From Panulirus ornatus (taxonomy: Eukaryota > Arthropoda > Malacostraca > Decapoda > Palinuridae): a stretch of DNA of 64,000 nt. The notes under the pieces are model-generated. The model searched no databases. It saw only the letters and a program-made list of their open reading frames with translations, and was not told the origin of the DNA. This document shows positions 1 to 9,658 of this stretch, piece by piece (position 1 is the first letter of the stretch; the number at the start of each line of letters is the position of its first letter). A program made the position numbers and the translations under genes. The DNA is taken from positions 18,959,085 to 19,023,084 of the forward strand of contig NC_092264.1 of assembly GCF_036320965.1 (NCBI RefSeq), given 5' to 3'.

Positions 1-409
1 GAAACTCCTCTCGTAGATAATCTTGCTATAGACCACTGAGTTTTGCATCTGGCTTCTCCATATAATACCATGTACTAAACGTTGACATGCACATATTTTG
101 GTGTCTTCTCACAAGAGCATCAGACCTCGGTAAATCCTTTACGTATATCAGTGCGATGGAAATGCAAACAAACTTTCCTTACGATGAAATACATTGTGAA
201 GTATAGGTTAGCAATTCTATACATAATACTTATCCCAGCCACAAAGCTGTTTACATGCACACAAAGTAAGGTTCAGGTTTTGTACATTGAAAAACGCCTG
301 AATTGTAAGATCTTCCATTCGGTAAACAATTAGATTAGTCCAGCATTATAAACCGTTTAAACGTATGTGATAAATTATCGAGGATAAAATTCTTCAAACT
401 GTGTTGCAG
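1..409. other. non-coding flank, probable intron of the mucin-like gene
   Basis: No exon or repeat is recognised here. The stretch ends in a splice acceptor (tgtgttgcag) directly before the first visible exon of the mucin-like gene. That exon begins in the middle of a codon, so at least one more coding exon must lie further left, outside the window. Confidence 0.4.
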
Positions 410-540
410 GAGACACTGTCAAGGTTGCTCAGAATGTGTCTGGCTTTGTACAACCTGTTGTGGCCCGTTCGTGTAAGCATCCCTCATGCAGTCAGGAAGA
501 GGTACTCATGAAGCCACCAGTACCCACACACTGCTCGCAG
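410..540 (+). CDS. mucin-like gene, first visible exon
   Basis: The exon is bounded by acceptor tgtgttgcag and donor gtgagtgg. One of three frames is open throughout: two bases complete a split codon, then 43 codons beginning DTVKVAQNVSGF and ending THCSQ. It ends in phase 0, matching the phase-0 acceptor at 2319. The link to the next exon rests on phase and position only; no cDNA is available to confirm it. Confidence 0.5.
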
Positions 541-3500
541 GTGAGTGGGATCTGTGGTCACGAGTGGGTAGGGACTCTGTGATCTCTATCTTAACTGATC
601 CTGTGGGAGAGGGGACCATTAAGTAGGAGTTAATGATGGCTTCAGAATCCCATAAATTACGTGATTAAAACAACTTGGAACACACGTTAGGTGAGTAGTT
701 GACATTAGAATCGTATCAAATTTTGTCTTCATATAAAGTTTACAGGACATGGGTAGATACTTATTTTGCCAGGGCTGCAACTGTTACCTGCTTCTACATA
801 CGGAAAAAACTTTAGACGTGGGGTTCAGCATCTCATCCCTGGCTTTAATGCTATATAGATCTTTGAAGTTCTCGGTGACAGTTTCGTTTGCTTCATCTAA
901 GCTTCGTTTGTTCCCAGAGTTATTAACTGTAGAGGAAGTAATTCCTCGCGTTCCTACTTGCACTGCTCTAGCACGTCGTGGTACATCAAGCAGCCGTCCA
1001 TGATTGCGTCTTGCCTCCCTCGTGATCCTCACATAACGCTGTTATGATAAGTTCTAATACAGTCATATCAGACTCATGGGGTCCCTACCACAGCACGACC
1101 CTCCACACGGTGCTCGCCTCCTGGTTTGTTTGGCACCTTATTCATCATGAGGTCATCACACTTGCAGAACATGACCCCCTGACTGACCAGGAGGACTGCT
1201 CCTGCCCGACCCTCCTCATCGCGAGCCAAGTGTTTCACTGTCCCGCCTCCTGTGTGGGACGTTGTTCCCAACCTTGTCAGTGTTTGAACCAAACTGGACG
1301 ACCTCTTTCATCATGAATTACTGAGAAACTTCATATTTACAAAATAGCTTCCCATGCAGAGGTGGCGAACTGATTAGAGTTTGGGGAACAGTGTGCAGAG
1401 GTTTGCATGATGACTGAGGAAAATTTAATTTTTTTCCTGTTGAATAAGGAATGCTGAATAATCACGTAAAAGTTAGACAAAGATAATCATGACGCTAGTT
1501 TTTGCAAATTATTTTTTACCTCGTAATCAACTCATAGTGGGACACAAACACGCAGTTGCTTCGTGTCTACTTCCCTTACCACTTCGGATATGTCAACTGT
1601 TTCTTTGCAGTGGGTTCATTTCCATGATGCAGCGAGGTTTTATTATTTCCAATGCAGGTGTTATTACCCATTTGTACAGCACTAGGAGGAAGTTGTACAC
1701 TCGTGGGTCCATCTATTGCAGTGTAACATAATGTTAACATTAGCAGTTTCATTAGTATATTCCGATCATCCACTACGGGTAAACCAAAAATTGACATGTC
1801 CTCTGACAAAGTTCTTGATCAGTTTCATATCTGCCTCGAAATTTGCACCTTTGAAGAAAACTTTCACTACTGACCTCAAACTGGTTTAAAAAGTCAGTTA
1901 TGATCGTTACCCCTTGCACTTGTGTCCCATAGCAATCAACTCTATGGCCAATAACCTCTCTACACTATAATCTTAAACCTTGCCGGCAACATTGTTGACC
2001 GCCACCTAGACCTTCTTTTGAATTCAGAGCGCTTCTATGTCACGACCAAACTTGAGAAGCATATCCTAGTTTTGGTCTAATGCATGGGAAGAGATGAATC
2101 TCAATTGTACTGTAAGTCACACTTAATGAGTCTTAATTGATAACATACTGAAGGCTCCACTGCGCAGTTTGATCTATACGTAGTCTAAAGACTGTAATAT
2201 ATATTAACCAAATAGACATCTACTAAGATCTAGGTTAGGCAAGTTAAATGTTATAATGGAGGAAAAACTGCAGAGTATTAATATCCATAGGATTCCTGAT
2301 TCTTCTGATCCGCTTCAGAGAATGACTACACGGGAGCTGTATGTGGAGGACGCGTCATATACCAGTGTTCTGCGGTTGGCGACGGTTCTCGTGCCAAGTG
2401 GCTGCCACTGTCCCACAGGTCGAGCAACAGCGGAAGATGAATGGACGGTCACCTTGCCACTCCCTCAAGAGGATCTACATGCGAAAACTTCGCTGCCTGA
2501 AGGTCTTCGTCATAGTTTACCCACATTCGACCTGAAGTACCTTCCATCCCCTATGATGGGTTTAGCTACCGATACGAAGAACAAGAGAAAGAGGGAGACG
2601 ATACAGGTACCGGAGGGTAGCGCGGAAAATCAGTCGTGTTGTCCGTGCCCGCGCTCCCTTGATCTTAACCCTGGCTACATGACCTCTGAGGACACTCGCA
2701 CACTTGAGCCAGCAATGTCATTTGGAACAATGTTTCTCGAGAAAATGGCTATGGTGATGACGATGACTGACATATCTCAGTGGCAAGATATGTTATTGTG
2801 GATGGAGAAGATGATGCGGCTGGAGGTGGAGAGACTCAAGTTGGCGTTGAGAATGTCAGAACTGTCCTTAAAGTTCATGAACATTCCTCCACATTATATG
2901 GGTGCCTTCAGCCAGGCCGGACCTCTCTTGGGCCATCAAGTTCCAGTGGAGGGGAGAAGTTCTATCACATCGCATGAAAATACGACAACGGATGACCACG
3001 ATACCAACACGCCCATGAGAACTCCAGCAGTAAATTACTTTTTGCATAAAACTTGGGAGAATTTATCTTGTGTCGTCCCACCGATGGTTGATAACACACT
3101 GGCTAATTACTCTTCAGTTATCCGCGACATCATAAACCAGTCTTCCCAGGCGGGTGCGATGGACAACGACGTGGCCACCCTCGGTGGGGCTATGGTGGCT
3201 GGAGTCTGCTCCTGCCAGGTACCTGACATGGATGATGCCCTGTTGGACGGAAGCCTCTCTATCATAGTGACCGCCTGCATCAAGGCCGCCCGCCTCATGA
3301 AGGACCACATCAAACACATGGATAAGGTAAGTTACATTGACTTGATGTAACACGGGGTTATCATGACTGGTGACGGACGCTATAGTTCTTGCTCTGACCA
3401 GTAAACATTTCGTATTTGTCCTGCATTCTGATCTAAGAACAAACATACGTTGTTGAAAGCATTGATTCGCCCAGGAGGGGGATGGGTCCTTTCATACTAA

Positions 3501-6500
3501 CCTTCATATTTCTTGATTTAATTTTTTCATGGGAATTTTCTTTGTGTGGTGGTCAACTTTGTACAAGCGATGGGGCTAACTTTGTTCATGTTAGGGGTAA
3601 CTTGGTTCTTATGATTAACTTGGTTCCTGTACTTTGGTTAACAAAGATGTTACTTTTGATTAACGCTGTCTCCCACGAGTTGCTAAACCCGTAAGATACA
3701 GGATAGGAGCCATGAAGGAAACCGAGAGATACAGGTTAGGAGCCATGAAGGAAACTGAGGTATGTTTTTGTATGCAGATGATGAGGGCAGCTGTGGAGAC
3801 ACCCGAGGCAAAACGGAGCATGAAACTCCTCCGCTTGGCTTCCAGAAGCAGAAAAAATCAACCGAAGATAATCAAGAACCCAAATAAAGGCTCGAAACCC
3901 CAACAGATGACTGGCCAACGGAACAAGGACGAGAGAACATTAAACGCTAAGAACATCGGACATAACCTTGCCGAAACTACCTTACGTATGGATCGCACCA
4001 ACACACAGCAGGTATCCTCGACTCCTACACTCGCTTCCAGTACCAGCAGCCCGTTTACCCCGAAGTCAACAGAAGCTACCAGTACAACAGACAATGTTTG
4101 GAAATTAAGCCCCACCACAGACAAAACCATTTCAACAGTGTCTCTCATCGTCACTACGGATAACCACGGAACAGAGTTAACTACTAGCAGTGGGGAGCGG
4201 TCCATACCAACGATACTAGAGACGAGAGAGACTAAGAACACACACACTGGTGGAATGACCAGCCCCGCTACAGAGATGTCCACTCCGATTAAGAGAACCA
4301 CTGAGGAAGCGTCGACACCGATGGTCAGCAACACTGAGAAAGCGTCGACACCGATGGTCAGCAACACTGAGAAAGCGTCGACACCGATGGTCAGCAACAC
4401 TGAGAAAGCGTCGACGCCGATGGTCAGCAACACTGAGAAAGCGTCGACGCCGATGGTCAGCAACACTGAGAAAGCGTCGACGCCGATGGTCAGCAACACT
4501 GAGAAAGCGTCGACGCCGATGGTCAGCAACACTGAGAAAGCGTCGACGCCGATGGTCAGCAACACTGAGAAAGCGTCGACGCCGATGGTCAGCAACACTG
4601 AGAAAGCGTCGACGCCGATGGTCAGCAACACTGAGAAAGCGTCGACGCCGATGGTCAGCAACACTGAGAAAGCGTCGACGCCGATGGTCAGCAACACTGA
4701 GAAAGCGTCGACGCCGATGGTCAGCAATACTGAAGAAGCGTCGACGCCGATGGTCAGCAATACTGAAGAAGCGTCGACGCCGATGGTCAGCAACACTGAG
4801 GAAGCGTCGACGCCGATGGTCAGCAACACTGAGGAAGCGTCGACGCCGATGGTCAGCAACACTGAGGAAGCGTCGACGCCGATGGTCAGCAACACTGAGG
4901 AAGCGTCGACGCCGATGGTCAGCAACACTGAGGAAGCGTCGACGCCGATGGTCAGCAATACTGAGGAAGCGTCGACGCCGATGGTCAGCAACACTGAGGA
5001 AGCGTCGACGCCGATGGTCAGCAACACTGAGGAAGCGTCGACGCCGATGGTCAGCAATACTGAGGAAGCGTCGACGCCGATGGTCAGCAATACTGAGGAA
5101 GCGTCGACGCCGATGGTCAGCAATACTGAGGAAGCGTCGACGCCGATGGTCAGCAATACTGAGGAAGCGTCGACGCCGATGGTCAGCAATACTGAGGAAG
5201 CGTCGACGCCGATGGTCAGCAATACTGAGGAAGCGTCGACGCCGATGGTCAGCAATACTGAGGAAGCGTCGACGCCGATGGTCAGCAATACTGAGGAAGC
5301 GTCGACGCCGATGGTCAGCAATACTGAGGAAGCGTCGACGCCGATGGTCAGCAATACTGAGGAAGCGTCGACGCCGATGGTCAGCAATACTGAGGAAGCG
5401 TCGACGCCGATGGTCAGCAATACTGAGGAAGCGTCGACGCCGATGGTCAGCAATACTGAGGAAGCGTCGACGCCGATGGTCAGCAATACTGAGGAAGCGT
5501 CGACGCCGATGGTCAGCAATACTGAGGAAGCGTCGACGCCGATGGTCAGCAATACTGAGGAAGCGTCGACGCCGATGGTCAGCAATACTGAGGAAGCGTC
5601 GACGCCGATGGTCAGCAATACTGAGGAAGCGTCGACGCCGATGGTCAGCAATACTGAGGAAGCGTCGACGCCGATGGTCAGCAATACTGAGGAAGCGTCG
5701 ACGCCGATGGTCAGCAATACTGAGGAAGCGTCGACGCCGATGGTCAGCAACACTGAGGAAGCGTCGACGCCGATGGTCAGCAACACTGAGGAAGCGTCGA
5801 CGCCGATGGTCAGCAACACTGAGGAAGCGTCGACGCCGATGGTCAGCAACACTGAGGAAGCGTCGACTCAGACAAGTAACACCACCATTCCCGTAATGTC
5901 GACTCTCGCTGCCAGCACAATCACTTCGGAAATACCTCCTTGGACTGACACCACCTCAGAAATATTGACTCGGAGTACTGGAACCACTGGTGAAGTTCCG
6001 ACAGACGTTGCCATCACTACTATGAAAAGGCAAACCCTCTTGGTCACAGCCACCACAAGAGGCTTAACATTGGTGGCAAACACCTCTTCGGAGGCGCGGC
6101 AGACAACTGAGACGCTGACCTCGACTGAAGAGCAGACCTCCACGGAGGCGCGGCAGACAACTGAGACGCTGGCCTCCACTGAAGAGCAGACCTCCACGGA
6201 GGCGCGGCAGTCAAGTGAGACGCTGACCTCCACTGAAGAGCAGACCTCCACGGAGACACAGCAGACAACCGAGACGCTGACCTCCACTGAAGAGCAGACC
6301 TCCACGGAGGCACAACAAACCACTGAGACGCCGACCACTTCTGAGGTGCCTACCTCCACTGAGGGACGGAACCTGGTGGTCAACACCACTAAAAAGCTGA
6401 CGCAGACGACAGGCTTTATCTTCAGTTCTACTCCTCATGGGTCGACGACCACTGACAGCACAATTTCAGAAGCACCCACACAAATTGGTAGCACCACTGT

Positions 6501-6822
6501 GAAAGGGGTGACGCATCCTGACAGCACCACTGTGAAAGGGATGACTCATCCTGAGAGCACTACTGTGAAAGGGGTGATGCATCCTGAGAGCACTACTGTG
6601 AAAGGGATGACACATCCTGAGAGCACCACTGTGAAAGGGGTGACACAAATTATCAGCACCCCTGAAGAAGAAACTACAAAACTGACTAGTTTGAAAGAAC
6701 ATATTAAGAAAGGCAACGGTGCACTGTCTGCTGATATAGACCAGCCGGAGGAGGAATACATGCCTCTCTCTGTCCCTACAGATCAAGTGCTCTCCATTAT
6801 TTTCTCTGAGCTGAAGTCATGA
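410..6822 (+). CDS. mucin-like Ser/Thr-rich repeat protein, 5' partial, three visible exons
   Basis: The gene is not recognised. Three exons join in frame (410-540, 2319-3326, 3778-6822), giving about 1,393 residues. The first 43 residues and the roughly 336 that follow are non-repetitive, with several cysteines (for example CHCP, CCPCP, CSC) and N-glycosylation sequons (NTT, NLS, NYS, NQS). The last 1,014 residues are dominated by Thr/Ser/Pro/Glu repeats: 47 copies of an 11-residue unit (ASTPMVSNTEK or ASTPMVSNTEE), five copies of an 18-residue unit and five of a second 11-residue unit. This resembles O-glycosylated mucins. No transmembrane segment is seen at the C-terminus, which ends IIFSELKS. 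A poly(A) signal follows 300 bases after the stop. A secreted or extracellular role is inference, because the N-terminus and any signal peptide lie outside the window. Confidence is good that this is a gene, low on function. Confidence 0.75.
541..2318. other. probable intron 1 of the mucin-like gene, with an unexplained GC-rich patch
   Basis: The 1.8-kb stretch lies between two well-bounded exons. From about 900 to 1320 it is GC-richer than its surroundings and open on both strands. Minus-strand frames at 784-1032 and 1074-1292 have the more protein-like composition (for example GTVKHLARDEEGRAG). I recognise no family in them. They may be a decayed gene, a transposon remnant or chance. The rest holds nothing I can identify. 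Confidence 0.35.
2319..3326 (+). CDS. mucin-like gene, non-repetitive exon
   Basis: The acceptor has a good pyrimidine tract (gattcttctgatccgcttcag) and the donor is AAG|gtaagtta. The exon has 336 codons, phase 0 at both ends, starting RMTTRELYVEDAS and ending KDHIKHMDK. The open frame extends up to an ATG at 2256, so an alternative is that 2256 is a true start codon. I prefer the spliced model because the upstream exon ends in the matching phase and no signal peptide follows the 2256 ATG. The exon encodes Cys pairs and five N-x-S/T sequons, consistent with the secretory pathway. Confidence 0.6.
3327..3777. other. intron of the mucin-like gene
   Basis: The 451-bp intron starts gtaagtta and ends ttttgtatgcag. 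Near its 3' end, two near-identical copies of a short segment (gagatacaggatagg / gagatacaggttagg with agccatgaaggaaac) form a small tandem duplication at about 3692-3760. Confidence 0.6.
3778..6822 (+). CDS. mucin-like gene, terminal repeat-bearing exon
   Basis: A single 3,045-bp exon begins after acceptor tatgcag in phase 0 (MMRAAVETPEAKRSMKLLR) and ends at tga. The frame is open through all 47 repeat units, and variation inside the units is almost entirely synonymous. That supports a translated protein rather than chance. Lys/Arg-rich residues open the exon, followed by Ser/Thr-rich sequence, the 11-residue array, an 18-residue array, a second 11-residue array and a short acidic tail. An open antisense frame across the array is a by-product of a repeat unit whose length is divisible by three. 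Confidence 0.75.
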   Translation: MMRAAVETPEAKRSMKLLRLASRSRKNQPKIIKNPNKGSKPQQMTGQRNKDERTLNAKNIGHNLAETTLRMDRTNTQQVSSTPTLASSTSSPFTPKSTEATSTTDNVWKLSPTTDKTISTVSLIVTTDNHGTELTTSSGERSIPTILETRETKNTHTGGMTSPATEMSTPIKRTTEEASTPMVSNTEKASTPMVSNTEKASTPMVSNTEKASTPMVSNTEKASTPMVSNTEKASTPMVSNTEKASTPMVSNTEKASTPMVSNTEKASTPMVSNTEKASTPMVSNTEKASTPMVSNTEKASTPMVSNTEKASTPMVSNTEEASTPMVSNTEEASTPMVSNTEEASTPMVSNTEEASTPMVSNTEEASTPMVSNTEEASTPMVSNTEEASTPMVSNTEEASTPMVSNTEEASTPMVSNTEEASTPMVSNTEEASTPMVSNTEEASTPMVSNTEEASTPMVSNTEEASTPMVSNTEEASTPMVSNTEEASTPMVSNTEEASTPMVSNTEEASTPMVSNTEEASTPMVSNTEEASTPMVSNTEEASTPMVSNTEEASTPMVSNTEEASTPMVSNTEEASTPMVSNTEEASTPMVSNTEEASTPMVSNTEEASTPMVSNTEEASTPMVSNTEEASTPMVSNTEEASTPMVSNTEEASTPMVSNTEEASTPMVSNTEEASTPMVSNTEEASTPMVSNTEEASTQTSNTTIPVMSTLAASTITSEIPPWTDTTSEILTRSTGTTGEVPTDVAITTMKRQTLLVTATTRGLTLVANTSSEARQTTETLTSTEEQTSTEARQTTETLASTEEQTSTEARQSSETLTSTEEQTSTETQQTTETLTSTEEQTSTEAQQTTETPTTSEVPTSTEGRNLVVNTTKKLTQTTGFIFSSTPHGSTTTDSTISEAPTQIGSTTVKGVTHPDSTTVKGMTHPESTTVKGVMHPESTTVKGMTHPESTTVKGVTQIISTPEEETTKLTSLKEHIKKGNGALSADIDQPEEEYMPLSVPTDQVLSIIFSELKS
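4309..5859 (+). repeat. coding minisatellite, 47 units of 33 bp
   Basis: Exactly 47 units with no length change encode ASTPMVSNTE plus K or E. Four positions vary. Units 1-3 have ACA for Thr and the later ones ACG. Units 1-12 end in AAA (Lys) and the rest in GAA (Glu). Units 13-14 use GAA-GAA where later units use GAG-GAA. The Asn codon is AAC in units 1-12, 15-19, 21-22 and 44-47, and AAT in 13-14, 20 and 23-43. Units 23-43 are 21 identical copies. Each unit contains GTCGAC. Confidence 0.97.
6088..6357 (+). repeat. coding repeat, 5 units of 54 bp
   Basis: Five tandem units encode an 18-residue motif, TEARQTTETLTSTEEQTS, inside the mucin-like exon. The first starts with Ser and the fifth has diverged (…TPTTSEVPTS). 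Unlike the 33-bp array, these units differ from each other by amino-acid changes (R/Q, T/A, TT/SS), so this array looks older. Confidence 0.92.
6490..6654 (+). repeat. coding repeat, 5 units of 33 bp (second type)
   Basis: Five units encode STTVKGVTHPE-type 11-mers with V/M alternation at position 7 and D/E at position 11. The last unit is degenerate at its end. It has the same unit length as the main array but an unrelated sequence. Confidence 0.9.
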
Positions 6823-7121
6823 TGATATAACCTCCTGGCTCTGTAGGTTTAATGATCATAAACTGGCAGTTAAAGAGGCATAATGTTGGACTTCTGCCTA
6901 CTGGTAGGTTCTCGCTAGCCTTGTGTATCTACATTATACATGACAATTCTGCCATTTGTAACTCGAGTCTAGTCTTCGTTCCTATTATTGTAATTTTAAA
7001 TTGGTACTTTTTTGTACAAAAATTTTATATTTACATATAGCTGTTTGTGTAGACATTTAAATGTTTTCAGTTTTCCAGTTTTTAACATCATTTTTAGTGA
7101 TTTTGATTATAAACTTGTGTA

Positions 7122-7127
7122 AATAAA
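7122..7127 (+). promoter_or_regulatory. poly(A) signal of the mucin-like gene
   Basis: A canonical AATAAA lies 300 bases after the stop codon in AT-rich sequence, which would give a 3' UTR of about 320 bases. The cleavage site is presumably within the next 10-30 bases. Confidence 0.6.
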
Positions 7128-7145
7128 GGCTCTTAAAATTTCGCA

Positions 7146-7589
7146 TTTGTATCAATACATTTTCTTTTATGAATTGTTCCCTCGGCGTGTCAGGAAGTGC
7201 ACTATGGTTTAACACCTATGTTGCAACTAAGGTGTGGGATGTGCTGGACCGTGTGCTAATTCATGGATCTTGTGCATTTGCCTCTTCAAGGGTAATGTAC
7301 AGCAAAGGATTCTGTAGTCTTGTACCAGTAATCGTTACTAGATGCTACATAAATATCTTGCTTTCAACATCAGCCTTTGGGAACGGAGACCTGTACGAGA
7401 TCTGCTTCCTTACCTTTCAAAATTTTAAGCAGACATTCACACAAGATGTTTGTGAAACCTCTATATATATGACAAACTCGAAAAAATTCTAGCGGGAATC
7501 AGTCCTGGAATGTCTCGAGTCTGATAGCAGACAACCATACTCTACAGGGCATGTAATGCTTTGGTTTTGCAACAGAAAACCGATGCTAG
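7146..7589. other. intergenic, nothing recognised
   Basis: AT-rich sequence with short open frames of no recognisable content lies between the mucin-like gene's poly(A) site and the first LINE fragment. Confidence 0.4.
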
Positions 7590-8335
7590 TCGTATTACTT
7601 TGCATTGAATGCACTGGCAAATGAATTACCCATGTCTATTCCATTTACCATATATAAGTATTTAATTTGATTTTTTACATGCCTATCAATCGATACACGA
7701 TCTAATAATGCCCGTTGATTATCTCTCCTGCTCGCATACGTATGCTTGTGTATATCTATCTTTTTAAACCAAGTATTACCAGTCATTTTTTCAGCACACA
7801 AATTTGCAGGCTCTTCATTTACAACAATAAATGCCAAATGCATACCAATTATACCCTCGAATTGCCACATTACTCGCCATCGCATTCGAATCGTCCATCA
7901 CAAAAACCGGATCTCGTGCACCAAAACTGCTGACAAACTTGCCTCTAATCTTTATGACCAGGTCCATAAGCACCAATAATCACCCCTCTCTCTTTATCCA
8001 CTTGGTTTTATCCACATCAGTCTAGAATTTACTTTCTTGCACTCTATCACACTTCCACAACTGCTTCAGGAGTGGTGCTACGTCTTCCTTAAATCATAGT
8101 CATCTCGCCAACCCTTGACTATACTCCAAAGACATTTCCAAACCATTCTTACCTCTTACCCTTTAGCTTTGTTTCACTTGGAGCCAGAACATCCAGGTTT
8201 CCTCAAACGTACTACCCATCTCTCCTTTCTTCTCGTCTTGCTTACATCCACACGCATACACCCCAAGCTGAGCCTTCGAGGAGGATGAGCACACCTTGCT
8301 TGACTCCTTCTGTTTCTTCTTTCAGAAATACATAT
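7590..8335 (-). mobile_element. RTE-like LINE (family A), 5' endonuclease fragment
   Basis: On the minus strand the frame at 7595-7885 reads GIIGMHLAFIVVNEE…NTWFKKIDIHKHTYASRRD, matching the endonuclease segment of better copies ([18 protein letters not shown]…[19 protein letters not shown] at 49364-49560). The start-of-ORF block, whose complement at about 8268-8292 is gagccttcgaggagga, is also present. No reverse transcriptase follows. The copy is frameshifted and old. Confidence 0.75.
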
Positions 8336-9658
8336 GCATATATATATGCACCAAATTAACTGACCAACCCCCAGGAAAGGAAGAACATATGAGTTGACTG
8401 TGGATAGACTGCCTCAATAAAGGTTAATGAGCACCTTTACCTCCCACTCGCATCTGATCTGATCTTCAAGATTTGAAGGTTACAGGATATGAGAGCAAGG
8501 TTGTCTTTTTCCATCAATTTGGCAAGTTTTGAACACTGAGCAGACAAGTTAATACAAAACCTAAGATTCTATTTCTGATCAAAAAATCTTATCCCCACAG
8601 TGGAAAGTGCCATAAGGCAAGCTTGCTAATGTAATTTTCAATAGACAAAAAGATTATCATACTTTAGCTCCAGGAATACTGAGAAAAGTCTATTTTGGGA
8701 AATCTCGAGATCATTGCCATGGTTTTTTAAATGTACACGTAAACTGACTAGATACCCCTAGGTGTATATTTTCCTTAAGGATTTTGCTAACAGCCCATAC
8801 AAGTTAAATCAAACCACAGTATAGTAAATTTAATCTACACATCAATAAGACTGACTCGTGGACTGGAAGGTGGCATTGTAATAAGTCTTCCAAGTCCTTC
8901 CTCGACCTCAAACATCTTTAATATCTCTCTCTGATTACTAGTATGGTCTCTGTTCATATGTGACCCCCACATAAATCCACTAGAGAGCAGTGGATGACTT
9001 CACTGAGGCAATACCATCAGTGTCCATAAAGGGTTCCACCATAAGAGAAAATCCCAAGGTGGTGGTAACTTGTTTGGACCGTCTCCCATAGCAGGAGTGT
9101 ATGCTAATGAATACATGTAGGAATGGTGTGACATCAATGTTTATTGATGAAGCTGTTATGCGAAAATGAATTATGGGAAAGTAGTAGAGAATTATTTCAT
9201 TTTGCATGAATGTTTAGTTTCACATTAACACTCGACAAACGTTTTACTTTATCGAGTGAGAAATGGGAACTTTGTTGCTGCTAATAACTGGGAGTGGAAA
9301 AAGCAGTCCATGGACCTATGGGAGCTGAAGCTAATCATAGGTCGAGAGAGAGGGATGTTATACCCGGAGCATTGTGTGTGTCCATGAGGATGAAACAAAG
9401 TTATTGTAGTCCCATTGGTATTGGGTAGGTGCAAGTCTTGGGACCTGATGTGCCCAAGTTTGATTTTATTTTGGATTATCTACTGAATCAACAACAAAGG
9501 TTGTAAACTGAGCTTTTATGCAATTTTACAAGAGTATAAAATTCTTTGGACTTGAGAGTAAACTACTTCCTCACTAGCGTAAAGGAAAAATCTGTACAGC
9601 TAAACTCTAATGGATGCCAAAATTTATTTAAATAAAAATCTGAAGATGAAATTATGTG
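8336..9658. other. intergenic, nothing recognised
   Basis: About 1.3 kb of AT-rich sequence. The segment at 9240-9440 is somewhat richer in GC and could be a repeat, but no family is recognised. Confidence 0.35.

Noticed and set aside
1044..1316. Plus-strand frame of 90 residues as a mucin-like exon
   Set aside because: It lacks matching acceptor and donor sites in the right phase, and the minus strand is equally open.
2256..2318. ATG at 2256 as the start of the mucin-like protein
   Set aside because: No signal peptide follows, and a better explanation is the phase-matched acceptor at 2318/2319 joined to the exon at 410-540. It is kept as an alternative only.
3858..5852. 664-residue minus-strand frame across the 33-bp array
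   Set aside because: It is the antisense shadow of a coding repeat whose length is divisible by three. Synonymous-type variation fits the plus frame, and the plus frame has flanking exons and a poly(A) signal.
4309..5859. CRISPR-like regular repeats
   Set aside because: The units are contiguous with no variable spacers and lie in a eukaryotic coding exon.
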